A DNA stretch of 64,000 bases from Pseudomonadota bacterium (GCA_021812385.1 JAKANO010000001.1:186001-250000), one strand, 5' to 3'. Counted from the first letter of the stretch, positions 16,653-25,805 are shown. The notes: generated by a model not told the origin, from the sequence alone. A program made the numbers and translations.

Positions 16653-18464
16653 ATGATTGATGAAATGCTGGCCTTGAAGTGGGTAAAGCTGCTGGTGGTG
16701 CTCGCCATCACGCTGGCTTTGCTGTGGGTGAGTCGGCGTCAGCCTGCCATTGCACGCCATCGCGGTTGGACCATGATCATTGTGGGTTTGATGATTGTGG
16801 GCCTGGGCGATGCGCTCAATATTTATACCTCCTCCCATGCCGCGCAAACCATCTTAGCCAGCACCTATGCGTTAGAACTTATCCGTTACAGCACTTGGAC
16901 CTTGGGCAATGTGTTAATGGCGCTCGGATTTTGGCATTGGCTGCCGTTGGTTTGCGCGATCAAGCAGGCCGAGGAAGATTTAAAACAAGCCAACGAATTT
17001 CTTGAAGTGCAGGTGGCGCAACGCACCAGCGAACTTAAATCAGCGAACGACAAATTACGTCTGGATTTGGAAGAGCGCAAGCGTGTGGAACAGAGCATCC
17101 GCCACATGGCGCATCATGACGCGCTGACGGGTTTGCCGAATCGCGCCTTGTTTCGCGACCGCCTTTCACATGCGATGGCCCAAGCCGATCGCTACCATCA
17201 GATATTGGCCGTGCTGTTTCTCGATTTGGATCGCTTCAAGGCGATCAACGATACCCTGGGCCATAACGTCGGCGACCAGCTCCTGAAAATAGCCGCGGAA
17301 AGGCTGCGTAGCTGCGTGCGCGATTGCGATACGGTGGCGCGCTTGGGTGGCGATGAGTTCACCATAATCGTCGAGGATATTATCGAGGTGCAGGATGCGG
17401 CGGTGGTGGCGCAAAAGATTCTCGACACGCTGTCGCAGCCCTTCAATCTGTATGGGCACGAGGTATTCATTAGCGTGAGCATCGGCCTGACGCTTTATCC
17501 CAATGACGACGAGAACGCCGACAACTTGCTGCGCAACGCGGATTCGGCCATGTATCGCGCCAAAGAATATGGCCGCAACAATTACCAATTCTATGTAGCC
17601 GATATGAATGTCAAGGCGCGCGAGCGGCTGATGCTGGAAAGCCAGTTAAGGCGCGCGCTGGACCGCAATGAATTCACGCTGTATTACCAACCGCGGGTGG
17701 ATTTATTTTCGGGGCAGGTGATCGGTGCAGAGGCGTTGCTGCGCTGGCGCCATCCGGATATGGGCTTGGTGCCGCCCGTGCAGTTCATCCCGATTTTAGA
17801 AGAAACGGGGATGATCATCCCGGTGGGCGAGTGGGTGCTGCAGCAGGCGAGCCGACAAAATCGCGCGTGGCAAGATTTGGGCTTGAAGCCCATCCGCATG
17901 GCGGTGAATTTATCGGTGCGGCAATTCATCCAAAAGGAGTTGGCCGATTCGATTTTGTCGATTATCGAGCGCGCCGGCCTGGCGCCCGAATTTCTCGAAC
18001 TGGAAATTACCGAAGACTTGCTGCTGGAGCACAACCAGACCAACATCATCACCCTGACCAAGTTGCGCAATCGCGGCGTGCACATCTCCATCGATGATTT
18101 TGGAACCGGATACTCCTCGCTTTCTTATCTCAAGCGCTTGCCGATCGATACCCTGAAGATCGATCAATCCTTCCTGCGCGACATCGACAATGATCCGGAC
18201 AATAAGGCGATCACCTCGGCCATTATCGCCATGGCCGCCAGCCTGCATCTCAACGTGCTGGCCGAGGGCGTGGAAACCGAAGAGCAGCTAAGCTTCCTGC
18301 GAGCGCAAGGGTGCAATGAAATTCAAGGCTTCTCCTTTAGCAAGCCGCTGACGGCTGCGGAATTCGAGAAGCTGTTAGTGGATGGCCGGCAGATGCGCTT
18401 ATTGCAGGGCTTGTCCGGCTATTACGTGAATATGGTCAACACCACACCGCAACTCCCGCACTAG
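16653..18464 (+). CDS. Membrane diguanylate cyclase/phosphodiesterase (GGDEF-EAL)
   Basis: 603 residues: three hydrophobic segments within the first ~100 residues (10-27, 40-53 and about 85-102), a short coiled coil (about 105-148), GGDEF domain (about 150-310) and EAL domain (about 330-585). GGDEF is intact at 232-236 and has an inhibitory I-site RDCD at 223-226. The EAL domain keeps EAL (360-362), [32 protein letters not shown] and AEGVETEEQ, so both activities look possible. It would make and/or degrade cyclic di-GMP at the inner membrane. It stands alone between tRNA-Arg and a convergent radical SAM gene 2 bp away. AGGGCGG precedes the ATG. Confidence 0.92.
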   Translation: MIDEMLALKWVKLLVVLAITLALLWVSRRQPAIARHRGWTMIIVGLMIVGLGDALNIYTSSHAAQTILASTYALELIRYSTWTLGNVLMALGFWHWLPLVCAIKQAEEDLKQANEFLEVQVAQRTSELKSANDKLRLDLEERKRVEQSIRHMAHHDALTGLPNRALFRDRLSHAMAQADRYHQILAVLFLDLDRFKAINDTLGHNVGDQLLKIAAERLRSCVRDCDTVARLGGDEFTIIVEDIIEVQDAAVVAQKILDTLSQPFNLYGHEVFISVSIGLTLYPNDDENADNLLRNADSAMYRAKEYGRNNYQFYVADMNVKARERLMLESQLRRALDRNEFTLYYQPRVDLFSGQVIGAEALLRWRHPDMGLVPPVQFIPILEETGMIIPVGEWVLQQASRQNRAWQDLGLKPIRMAVNLSVRQFIQKELADSILSIIERAGLAPEFLELEITEDLLLEHNQTNIITLTKLRNRGVHISIDDFGTGYSSLSYLKRLPIDTLKIDQSFLRDIDNDPDNKAITSAIIAMAASLHLNVLAEGVETEEQLSFLRAQGCNEIQGFSFSKPLTAAEFEKLLVDGRQMRLLQGLSGYYVNMVNTTPQLPH

Positions 18465-18466
18465 CG

Positions 18467-19990
18467 CTATGCCGCATTGTGACGCGCTTGCCGCGTCGCG
18501 TGTGACTTAGCTTTTTTGCTGCTCTCGGAGCTTGCGCTATTTTGCGACAGTGCTTCCAGGAATTTCGGCGCGCCGCGTGCGCCACTGACGGCGTAGTCGT
18601 GCGCCAGGCAAGCAGTGGCATCCGTTTCCGTAACGTTCAGTTCCGACTGTAATGCGGTGTGTAGTAGATCAAACAAGCGTTCCAGGGCGATTTGATGCGT
18701 CTGTCGCGTCTTTGCATATAGCCAGTCGGAAAGCGCGAGGAAGCGATTGAACGGTGTCGGACCCAGAATGATCGGCAAGGTAGTCGAAAAACGTCCCGAG
18801 TTGGCAATCAAATCCCAGTAACGCGCGAAACGCGACAAGCGTTGCATGCTTGGAAAATCGATACGATCGGTGGCCAGAATATTATAGGGAGGGTGCGGGT
18901 TATAGCGCATTTGAAAGTCCTCCGTATGGCGCACGATGGGCGTGCCGCGCAGCCGCTTCAGGATGCCGACTTGAATCTCGTGCGGCCCAATCGCAACCAG
19001 CTGATCGAAGCCCTTGGCAAAGCTCGCCATGTCCTCGCCCGGCAAGCCGATGATCAAATCCGCATGAATGTGCGCATGGCTCTCGGTGCGCAACCAGTGC
19101 AGATTAGCGGCGGCCTTGGCGGTATCCTGCTTGCGGGAGATCAAAGCCTGTACTTCGGGATTGAGCGTTTGAATGCCGATCTCGAATTGCAAAGACCCTT
19201 CGGGAAAACGCGCGATCAAGACCTTCAACTGATCCGGCAAATGGTCGGGGATGACCTCAAAATGCACGAACAGTTTTTCATCCAGGCGTTCCAGAAAAAA
19301 CTCCAGAATGCGGCTGCTGGCTTTGATATTGAGATTGAAGGTGCGATCGACGAACTTGAATTGGCGCGTGCCGCGCGCGTAAAGACGCGCCATCTCTTCC
19401 AGAAATAAATCCAGGTCGAAGGCCCACGCGGTTTTATCCAGTGATGACAGGCAAAATTCGCATTTAAACGGACAGCCGCGTGACGCATCCACATAAATCA
19501 GGCGCTGCGCGATATCGTCGTCGTTGTAGAACGCATAGGGCATCTTGATGGCGGAGAGCGCCGGTTGTTCCCCCGCGATAATTTTTTGCGCTTGTGGGCG
19601 ATGCGCCAAGAGTTCGCGGCACAGCTTGGGGAAACTCACATCGCCCCAACCCGTAATTACATAATCGGCGAGCTTAACGATTTCCTGCTCGTTGCATTCG
19701 TAGCTGACTTCCGGCCCGCCCAGCACCACGATGACATCCGGCGCCACACGTTTTAATAGCGCGACGACTTTGGTGGATTCCTCGATATTCCAGATGTAAA
19801 CGCCCAAGCCGACAATCGTAGGCTTTGCGGCCAGCAATGCTTCGACGATATCCGCCGGTTTTTGTTGCAGGATGAATTCGAAAATCTGCGTTTCGCTTTG
19901 CAGTTCCTCCATGTTGGCGAGCAGATAGCGCAAGCCAAGCGATGCATGGTAGTAGCGCGCGTTGATCGTGGCGAGAGCGATGGTGGACAT
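18467..19990 (-). CDS. B12-binding domain radical SAM protein (DUF4080-type)
   Basis: 507 residues. The N-terminal ~150 residues form a cobalamin-binding-like Rossmann domain (GLGVYIWNIEES, VVLGGPEVS). A radical SAM core starts with the cluster motif CPFKCEFC near residue 170, then ends with a ~150-residue DUF4080-like C-terminal region. It lacks an obvious DxHxxG B12 motif in the N-terminal domain, so cobalamin may bind weakly or not at all. The substrate is not known. The gene is convergent with the GGDEF-EAL gene and precedes the diiron oxygenase on the same strand. Confidence 0.85.
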   Translation of the reverse strand: MSTIALATINARYYHASLGLRYLLANMEELQSETQIFEFILQQKPADIVEALLAAKPTIVGLGVYIWNIEESTKVVALLKRVAPDVIVVLGGPEVSYECNEQEIVKLADYVITGWGDVSFPKLCRELLAHRPQAQKIIAGEQPALSAIKMPYAFYNDDDIAQRLIYVDASRGCPFKCEFCLSSLDKTAWAFDLDLFLEEMARLYARGTRQFKFVDRTFNLNIKASSRILEFFLERLDEKLFVHFEVIPDHLPDQLKVLIARFPEGSLQFEIGIQTLNPEVQALISRKQDTAKAAANLHWLRTESHAHIHADLIIGLPGEDMASFAKGFDQLVAIGPHEIQVGILKRLRGTPIVRHTEDFQMRYNPHPPYNILATDRIDFPSMQRLSRFARYWDLIANSGRFSTTLPIILGPTPFNRFLALSDWLYAKTRQTHQIALERLFDLLHTALQSELNVTETDATACLAHDYAVSGARGAPKFLEALSQNSASSESSKKAKSHATRQARHNAA

Positions 19991-20046
19991 GCAAGTGCGA
20001 GCCGGGAAGGAGAGGGCGCTATTTTACCCTAGTTCATATTGCGGAC

Positions 20047-20913
20047 TTATAGCTTGGGCGCTGCAAGCTTGAAGCCATGCTGCGCCAGTAAATGCAGCGT
20101 TGGGCTAATGCAGTGCGCTATGAAATCCTGTCGTTCGGGATTGTGTCGAGCGAGCTCGCGCCAATGGTGGCCGGGACTCAGCCCCGCCAACTCATAAACA
20201 GCAGAACCGGGCAGGTAAAACGCACGCACAAACTGCGAGAGCAACCTACGCACCAGCGGCGCCAGCATTGCTCGAGCGAGAGGCGATTGTGATACCAAGC
20301 TGTGTTGCAGGGCGTGACGCGAGCGTGCGATATGGCGCGCCTCATCAATGACGTGCAAACGGCACATATGTTGAATCAAAGGATTGATCGCGTCGCCGTT
20401 GATCCGCACAAAGCGCGTCAGCCGATCAGGAATCTCCTCGCCCATCACCACCGCAAGCCAAAACAACGTCGAGCGCGTCGATGCATGGCGGCCTAAAAAA
20501 TCCGCAAACCAGGGACGGTGAAAGCTGCCGCGCGGCAAGTGCAAACCGCTTTGCTCCATGAGTTTTAGAAACATCAAACTGTGGCCGGCCTCTTCGCGAA
20601 TTTCATGCAAATTGTAAGCATGCTCAGCGGGTGATTCGGTCTTGTGTAGCGCTTTACTCAAGCGCTCGACGAAGATGCCTTCCAACCACAATCCGGCCTG
20701 AATGAAATTCACGAATTCATATTGTGAAAGTCGACGCTGCAGCGCTTCCGGCTGACGCTCGAATTCCGCTAGCCCAGCAAGTGAAAGCGCAGCAGGCGGC
20801 AGCCAACAATCATCCAGCGAAAGCGCGTGCCAAGGCAATTGCGTCAACGGATCCCGATACTGGGCGCTGTTGACGCTGAGTTGCTTTAAAAACAGGGTGT
20901 CGAGATGGCTCAT
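20047..20913 (-). CDS. AurF-like diiron oxygenase
   Basis: 288 residues, all-helical, with the paired carboxylate-histidine motifs of ferritin-like N-oxygenases: EGIFVERL, HEIREEAGH, AVVMGEEIP and VIDEARH. These supply the Glu/His ligands for two irons as in the PF11583 (AurF) family. Those enzymes oxygenate amines or related substrates; the substrate here is unknown. About 55 bp separate it from the downstream radical SAM gene, so the two may be co-transcribed, which would suggest a small modification pathway, but there are no other clues. Confidence 0.78.
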   Translation of the reverse strand: MSHLDTLFLKQLSVNSAQYRDPLTQLPWHALSLDDCWLPPAALSLAGLAEFERQPEALQRRLSQYEFVNFIQAGLWLEGIFVERLSKALHKTESPAEHAYNLHEIREEAGHSLMFLKLMEQSGLHLPRGSFHRPWFADFLGRHASTRSTLFWLAVVMGEEIPDRLTRFVRINGDAINPLIQHMCRLHVIDEARHIARSRHALQHSLVSQSPLARAMLAPLVRRLLSQFVRAFYLPGSAVYELAGLSPGHHWRELARHNPERQDFIAHCISPTLHLLAQHGFKLAAPKL

Positions 20914-21009
20914 AAGCGTGATTTCGGAAGAAATTCTATCATGCGATCAATGGGCTAGCGTGGTTTAGGTTGCCCAAAAATGCGTAATCGTTTATCCTTG
21001 CCGGCTTTT

Positions 21010-21047
21010 CGGAGAGGTGGATGAGCGGTTTAAGTCGCACGCCTGGA
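21010..21047 (+). pseudogene. Truncated 5' copy of tRNA-Ser(GGA)
   Basis: 38 bp identical to 21157-21194, that is the base before tRNA-Ser plus its first 37 bases, from the acceptor strand through the D arm and 5' anticodon stem to the GGA anticodon. It then stops being tRNA-like and runs into a hairpin-rich insert. There is no matching 3' half with T arm and CCA, so it cannot form a tRNA. It lies 147 bp upstream of the intact gene in the same orientation. Confidence 0.85.
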
Positions 21048-21048
21048 C

Positions 21049-21136
21049 AACACGCCGCGTAGCGGCTTGTTTCGGCGTAGGCTAACCTGGCGTAGCCAGG
21101 TTAAGGGCGATAGCCCGGCCGTAGCCAAAGCGTGTT
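21049..21136. repeat. Multi-hairpin insert following the tRNA-Ser fragment
   Basis: Outer arms AACACG (21049-21054) and CGTGTT (21131-21136) enclose a row of hairpins: GCCGC-GTA-GCGGC (21054-21066, overlapping the outer arm by one base), TAACCTGG-CGTAG-CCAGGTTA (21083-21103), GGGC-GATA-GCCC (21105-21116) and GGC-CGTA-GCC (21117-21126). Three loops contain GTA. The layout could fold into a branched RNA or DNA structure. No coding frame is apparent. Confidence 0.6.
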
Positions 21137-21157
21137 CTCGGAAAATGAAAGTTGTAC

Positions 21158-21248
21158 GGAGAGGTGGATGAGCGGTTTAAGTCGCACGCCTGGAAAGCGT
21201 GTTTAGGATAATATCCTAACGCGGGTTCGAATCCCGCCCTCTCCGCCA
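21158..21248 (+). tRNA. tRNA-Ser (anticodon GGA)
   Basis: 91 nt with the long variable arm of tRNA-Ser. Acceptor GGAGAGG/CCTCTCC, D arm, anticodon stem CACGC/GCGTG with loop CTGGAAA (anticodon GGA), variable stem TTAGGATAATATCCTAA-like, T arm GCGGG/CCCGC with TTCGAAT. CCA is encoded. It is followed directly by a terminator. Confidence 0.96.
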
Positions 21249-21297
21249 ATAAACAAGCGACCCATCGAGGTCGCTTTTTTATTGGCGGAGAGGGCGG
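21234..21297. repeat. Inverted repeat made from the tRNA-Ser 3' end
   Basis: The last 15 bases of tRNA-Ser plus five bases (21234-21253) recur as a perfect reverse complement at 21278-21297, 20 bp per arm, with the terminator hairpin lying between the arms. The right arm is a copy of the tRNA 3' end on the other strand, not part of the tRNA gene. Confidence 0.9.
21255..21280 (+). terminator. Intrinsic terminator of tRNA-Ser
   Basis: Stem AAGCGACC / GGTCGCTT, loop CATCGA, then six T's in total. It sits inside the loop of the 20-bp inverted repeat. Confidence 0.85.
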
Positions 21298-21625
21298 TTA
21301 AACAGAAGCAGCCGGTTCGACTAGACGAGCACTGCTCGGCTGGACGCGCAGTTCTTGCTATCGCCAAACTTCAGCCGCCCTCGCACGAAAAACACTTCAC
21401 CCTTCGCGCAGTAGTCACTCTCAGGCCTAGAGCGACATGTTCAAACGGGTACGACGAAATACTGGACGTGGCAAACTGCATGGAATTCCTCTTACTGCTG
21501 TTAGTGGAACCCAATGTAGGTACTCGTTTTAAACGGAATTCATGTTGAAAGAATTAGGTGGATACAAGCTAGCGCCCGCATGATAGCTTAAATATACTCA
21601 ACTTTTAGGTAATATCGAGCTTTAC
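21298..21625. other. Gene-free stretch between tRNA-Ser and the IS element
   Basis: 328 bp with only short frames lacking ribosome sites or recognisable motifs. A GAATTC pair at 21482 and 21537 is the only feature I note. It may be a degraded remnant of material brought in with the rearranged tRNA locus, but nothing in it can be identified. Confidence 0.4.
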
Positions 21626-22938
21626 TAGTGTCCCAACGTTAATCGAACAGAAACAGCTGGTTGGTTGAGTCGGGTGAATTTGAGTCCAGTGGTGTGCGCG
21701 CCAACAGTTGATTTAGCGCCATTTTCTCGAACATAGTGAGGCTCAAAATTTGTAGCATTTCGTAGAGCGAAGCGGTGATGTGCAGCCGCTTTCTCAGGAT
21801 GGCGACCAGAACGTAAACCGATACTGCGATCCAAATTTGAGACTTGACCGCGTTTTCTGAAGTACCGAAGAAGGACTTGATACGCAGATGCTGTTTGATC
21901 CATTTGAAGAACAATTCGATTTGCCAACGACAGCGATAAAGATCGGCGATGCTCTGCGCGGACAGGTTGAGGTGGTTGGTCAAGAAGACCAACGTCTTGC
22001 CCTCGGCATCTTTGATCTTGATGCGTCTGATCGTCGTTGGGAAATGTTGCTGAGAATAAAAGCCGGTCAGCGTACCCAGTTGGTCGCAGATGATGCCGGA
22101 CGTACGATCTGTCGGCTGGGAGTATCGTCGAGTGAAGCGCAAATTCCCCTTGGCGCGCGTCACAAAGAAGCTGCCTGCTTGGTGCAAGCGATGCAGTCGG
22201 GTGAAGTCGAGATAGCCGCGATCCATGATGTAGAACGCGCCAGTCTCGGGAATGATCTGGTCGAGAATATTCACATCGTGCAGCTTGCCGTCGCTGATGT
22301 GGATAAAGCTGGGAATATTGCCGCGCAGGTCGAGCAGCGTATGCAATTTGATCGCTGCCTTGGTCGAACGAAACGGAGCCCAAGGAAATACCGACAGACA
22401 CAGATCGATGGTGGTCGCGTCCAGCGCGTAGACCGTTTCCGAAAGATCGACTCCAAACGGTTCGTCCACGTAAAGCGGTCTGGCAATTCCGATCAGGCTC
22501 TGCGCAAAATCGGCATAGATGCGCCAGTCTCGAACTGCATTCGCATTGGCCAACGTATTGCGCGACACCGTGCTGCGAAAGCCCATGTGGTAGAGCTTGG
22601 CAGACTGACTGCGCAGACAGGCTTCGATGTCCCGCAGACTCTCGCGATAGGTCAGCTGCGCGAACGCCAGGCACAGAAATTGGTCGAGACAAGTGAAGTG
22701 CTTGACCTTGTGCTCCCCGTTGTAGCGAGCGACACATCTGCGAAAAGTGGTCAGTGGCAAGTGCGACATCACTTGTGCAAAAACAAGTTTGCCCGAGTTC
22801 ATTGGCAGTCCTCGCAATCGGGTTGGAAATACCCCGAATGCTACGTGCCAAATTCAAATCGAGACCAAGCTTAACCATGAAATATCGTCGTTCCTTCAAT
22901 CTATTACAATCGGCCCAGCAGTCAACGTTGGGACACTA
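21626..22938 (-). mobile_element. IS4-family insertion sequence
   Basis: 1,313-bp element bounded by 15-bp perfect terminal inverted repeats TAGTGTCCCAACGTT (21626-21640) and its reverse complement (22924-22938). One complete transposase gene on the minus strand fills it. I see no target duplication: the 10 bases outside each end differ, which suggests that one flank was changed after insertion. The right end lies 3 bp before the start of a membrane-protein gene and 0.6 kb from the EPS operon. Confidence 0.88.
21639..22802 (-). CDS. IS4-family transposase
   Basis: 387-residue DDE transposase with an N-terminal DUF4372-like domain (LDQFLCLAFAQLTYRESLRDIE). Catalytic elements: first Asp in YALDATTIDL, second in YIMDRGYLDF, and the YREK-type Glu motif YRCRWQIELFFKWIKQHL near the C-terminus. 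The start at MNSGKLVFAQVM fits relatives; a 5-residue longer start also exists in frame. The reading frame is complete and undamaged, so the element may be active. A long open frame on the other strand is only a shadow. Confidence 0.93.
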   Translation of the reverse strand: MNSGKLVFAQVMSHLPLTTFRRCVARYNGEHKVKHFTCLDQFLCLAFAQLTYRESLRDIEACLRSQSAKLYHMGFRSTVSRNTLANANAVRDWRIYADFAQSLIGIARPLYVDEPFGVDLSETVYALDATTIDLCLSVFPWAPFRSTKAAIKLHTLLDLRGNIPSFIHISDGKLHDVNILDQIIPETGAFYIMDRGYLDFTRLHRLHQAGSFFVTRAKGNLRFTRRYSQPTDRTSGIICDQLGTLTGFYSQQHFPTTIRRIKIKDAEGKTLVFLTNHLNLSAQSIADLYRCRWQIELFFKWIKQHLRIKSFFGTSENAVKSQIWIAVSVYVLVAILRKRLHITASLYEMLQILSLTMFEKMALNQLLARTPLDSNSPDSTNQLFLFD

Positions 22939-22941
22939 CTG

Positions 22942-23430
22942 ATGCCTTACCCTTATTTACATATGTTGTTTGGTTTAGGTGCGAAGGCAACCAAGCCTAG
23001 TCGCTTTAGTTTCGTCATGTTTGGCGCAACGCAGATAGCCATTGACCTGCAGCCGCTATTCAATAGGATTTATCCAAGCTTGCTAGAAAGGCATACACCA
23101 ACCCACACGCTGATTGGTGCAACCATTATTATGTTTATTTGCTTGGCGTTTCGAATACCGCTGGGGAATCTATTGAAGATCATGATTGATCGAAGAGCCG
23201 CATTTTATGGCGCGGCTACAGGCGTTTATTCGCATATTTTTCTTGATGCAATCATTCACAGAGAAGTCAGTGCCAATCTGTTTTGGCCTTACCGTATCGA
23301 AAGTCATCTGTATGGGATTATGGGTAACCGCAGCTTGACTTTGGCCTGTATTGCCTTTGGAACCTTAGGCGCTATCTGGCTTTGGCGGCAAGGTAAAGTC
23401 ATGGAATATCTTGCGCTATTAAAAAAATAG
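22942..23430 (+). CDS. YdjM/DUF4184-like inner-membrane metal-dependent hydrolase
   Basis: 162 residues with about four membrane segments. Motifs HTPTHTLIGA and SHIFLDAIIH followed by FWPY match the pattern of membrane-bound predicted metal hydrolases of the YdjM (LexA-regulated) and DUF4184 families, where His/Asp residues are spaced this way. The open frame extends upstream into the IS element, but the natural start is probably the ATG at 22942, only 3 bp outside the IS end. The native promoter and perhaps a few N-terminal residues are likely lost or replaced. It ends 117 bp before epsE. Role unknown. Confidence 0.65.
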   Translation: MPYPYLHMLFGLGAKATKPSRFSFVMFGATQIAIDLQPLFNRIYPSLLERHTPTHTLIGATIIMFICLAFRIPLGNLLKIMIDRRAAFYGAATGVYSHIFLDAIIHREVSANLFWPYRIESHLYGIMGNRSLTLACIAFGTLGAIWLWRQGKVMEYLALLKK

Positions 23431-23547
23431 TCGGGCATTGATTAGCTCACCATACGTAGCAATTTCGATGCTCTGAAATCCCCTTGTAACAATTCTTTCG
23501 CATAGTGACGGCCTTTCCTGGATTAAATCGATCGGTCGGGCGGCATC

Positions 23548-24339
23548 ATGCGTTGGTTGTTTCTCTTGTGCTTTTGCGGATACTTATTCAGCTCTCAGAG
23601 TTTTGCCGCGGATAAGCGCGACTATCAGTTGGGTCCCGGCGATGTGGTGCGGGTCACGGTGTATGACCATCCGGACTTGACTGCGGATGCGCGTATCTCC
23701 GAGGCCGGCAGCATTCAACTGCCGCTGTTGGGCGATGTTGTGCTGCGCGGGCGCACCACGGCCGAGGCGGCGGAGCAACTGGCCAATCAGCTAGACCAGG
23801 GCGGCTTCGTCAAACAGCCGCAGGTCACCATCATGGTGGTGCAGTACCGCAGCCAGCAAATCTCCGTGTTGGGTTACGTGAGCAAGCCCGGCAAATATCC
23901 GATTGAACAATCCAGCACGGTACTCGACTTGCTGGCCCTTGCTGGCGGGGTTTTGCCCATCGCCGGCGATACCGCGATTCTGATGCGTGCTGACAACCCC
24001 GCTAAAACGCGCCGCGAACTCGATCTGTCCGCATTGTTCGAAAAAGGCGATCCCACGCAGAACCCCGAGGTTACGAACGGCGATGTGATTTACGTGCCGC
24101 GCGAGCCGCGTTTCTATATTTATGGAGAGATACAACGCGCCGGGGCTTATCGCATCGAGCGCGGCATGTCGGTGATGCAAGCCTTGTCCGTGGCGGGTGG
24201 GCTGACCTTGCGCGGCACCGAGCGCCGACTCAAGGTCAATCGCCGCGACAGTGCGGGTGCCTTGCAATCGATGTCCGTCAAGCTGGACGACATCGTGCAC
24301 CCCGACGATGTGATTTATGTCACTGAGAGCCTGTTTTAG
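23548..24339 (+). CDS. epsE: Polysaccharide export outer-membrane protein EpsE
   Basis: 263 residues; signal peptide ending near SFAADKRDY; then the polysaccharide biosynthesis/export (Wza-type) domain beginning YQLGPGDVVRVTVYDHPDLT, followed by two SLBB-type repeats (ISVLGYVSKPGKYPIE near 110; FYIYGEIQRAGAYRIE near 192). It lacks a lipobox, as other EpsE-type proteins may. It should form the outer-membrane channel for the EPS. First gene of the locus, followed after 25 bp by epsF. The order epsE-epsF-epsG-xrtB-epsI is the known exosortase B arrangement. Confidence 0.9.
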   Translation: MRWLFLLCFCGYLFSSQSFAADKRDYQLGPGDVVRVTVYDHPDLTADARISEAGSIQLPLLGDVVLRGRTTAEAAEQLANQLDQGGFVKQPQVTIMVVQYRSQQISVLGYVSKPGKYPIEQSSTVLDLLALAGGVLPIAGDTAILMRADNPAKTRRELDLSALFEKGDPTQNPEVTNGDVIYVPREPRFYIYGEIQRAGAYRIERGMSVMQALSVAGGLTLRGTERRLKVNRRDSAGALQSMSVKLDDIVHPDDVIYVTESLF

Positions 24340-24364
24340 TCAATTGGATTGCTAAGGAATTGCG

Positions 24365-25795
24365 ATGGGCTTGAACCTGAATGAACTGTGGCTGATCTTT
24401 ACTTCGCGCTGGCGTGTGTTTGCCGCCACACTGCTGATCACGGTGGTTACCGCAACCATCGTCTCCTTACTCCTGCCGAAAACCTATACCGCAACGACCG
24501 CGTTGATCGTCGACATCAAGGACGATCAAGCGGGGTCGCTGCAGACCGGCCAGGCGTACCAGCAGCCTGGCTATTTGGATACGCAGGCGGAAATTATTTC
24601 CAGCCACAAGGTTGCACTTAAGGTCGTCAATGACCTCAAGCTGGCCAACAACCCCACGGCGCGCGAGACGTTCGAAAATGATACCCATGGCAAAGGCAAT
24701 ATCCAGGACTGGCTTGCCGATCGGCTGCTGAAACCGCTGGTGGTGGAAAAAAACCATAGCAGTGTGGTGCAGGTGAGCTATTCCGCAACCGATGGTCGAT
24801 TCGCGGCCTTGATGGCGAACGCCTTCGCACAAGCCTACATCGATACCAATTTGGAATTGCGCGTCGAACCTGCGCGCCAGACCTCGCAGTGGTTCAACGG
24901 CCAACTCAAGCAATTGCGCGAGACGTTGGAGAAGGCGCAAGCGAAACTAACCGCTTACCAAAAGGACCATGGAATTGTCTCGGTGGGCGAGAGTGCCGAT
25001 GTGGAAAATGCGCGGCATAGCCAGATTTCCACGCAATTGGTTCAGGCCCAGGAAGATACTTATCTGACGGCCAGCCGGCAAAAACAGGCAGAGGAATTCA
25101 TCGCGCGCGGCAGGCCGCTCGATAGTCTGCCCGACGTGCTTTCCAATGGCTTCATCCAAAAATTGAAAGGCGATTTGGCCACGGCTGAAACGAAATTGCA
25201 TGATGCCGAGGAACAGTACGGCAAGAATCATCCACGTTACCAGCGCCAGGTGGCGGAGGTCGCGACCTTGCGCGAGCAACTCAAGCAGGAAATCGACAAG
25301 GTGATGGCGAGCATTACCACCGCCAATCGCCTCAACCAACGGCGCGAAGCCGAGTTGCAAGCAGCATTTAGGGAGCAGAAGCAGAAAGTCTTGGGGCTGA
25401 AGCAGCGCCACGACGACCTGGGTGTTCTGTTGCACGATGTCGAGAGCGCGCAGAACGCCTACGACGAGGCATCGAAGCGCTATCGCCAGGCCACACTGGA
25501 AAGCCAAATCAGCAAGACCAACGTCGCCGTGCTGAATGCCGCGGTAGAACCGCTGACCTCGTCGAAGCCTAAAGTCGGGCTCAATATCGCGTTGTCCGTC
25601 ATGGTCGGCGCCATGTTGGGGATTGCCGGCATATTCTTGATGGAGTTGCTGGATCGGCGCGTGCGCACCGGCGGCGAATGTGCGCGCGAATTGGGCGTGC
25701 CCTTGCTGGTCAGCATGGTTATTGCCAAGGAACCGCCGCGCTGGTTGCGTGGCTTCTATCGCTTGTTTGCGCGCTGGAACAGCGCCCCCGCGTGA
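24365..25795 (+). CDS. epsF: Chain-length determinant protein EpsF (Wzz/GumC-like)
   Basis: 476-residue inner-membrane co-polymerase: N-terminal Wzz domain with a transmembrane segment near residues 17-38, a long periplasmic coiled-coil region (about 175-375, heptad-rich with Q/E/K), and a second transmembrane segment near 405-430. It controls polymer length and bridges to EpsE. The tyrosine kinase domain is not fused but is supplied by the next gene, epsG, 10 bp downstream. Confidence 0.9.
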   Translation: MGLNLNELWLIFTSRWRVFAATLLITVVTATIVSLLLPKTYTATTALIVDIKDDQAGSLQTGQAYQQPGYLDTQAEIISSHKVALKVVNDLKLANNPTARETFENDTHGKGNIQDWLADRLLKPLVVEKNHSSVVQVSYSATDGRFAALMANAFAQAYIDTNLELRVEPARQTSQWFNGQLKQLRETLEKAQAKLTAYQKDHGIVSVGESADVENARHSQISTQLVQAQEDTYLTASRQKQAEEFIARGRPLDSLPDVLSNGFIQKLKGDLATAETKLHDAEEQYGKNHPRYQRQVAEVATLREQLKQEIDKVMASITTANRLNQRREAELQAAFREQKQKVLGLKQRHDDLGVLLHDVESAQNAYDEASKRYRQATLESQISKTNVAVLNAAVEPLTSSKPKVGLNIALSVMVGAMLGIAGIFLMELLDRRVRTGGECARELGVPLLVSMVIAKEPPRWLRGFYRLFARWNSAPA

Positions 25796-25805
25796 AAGAT
25801 AAACG

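Noticed and set aside
21049..21136. Group I intron in the tRNA-Ser copy
   Set aside because: The insert is about 80 bp, far too short for a complete group I intron, and no P7/P3 core is apparent; kept only as a structured insert.
21282..21548. 88-codon frame after tRNA-Ser
   Set aside because: It begins within the inverted tRNA copy, has no ribosome site and no recognisable sequence.
21888..22874. 328-codon open frame on the plus strand inside the IS element
   Set aside because: It is antisense to the intact IS4 transposase and has no motif or ribosome site; a coding shadow.
21616..22948. Target-site duplication for the IS4 element
   Set aside because: The flanks CGAGCTTTAC and CTGATGCCTT do not match; the palindromic TAG/CTA next to the repeats belongs to the inverted repeat.
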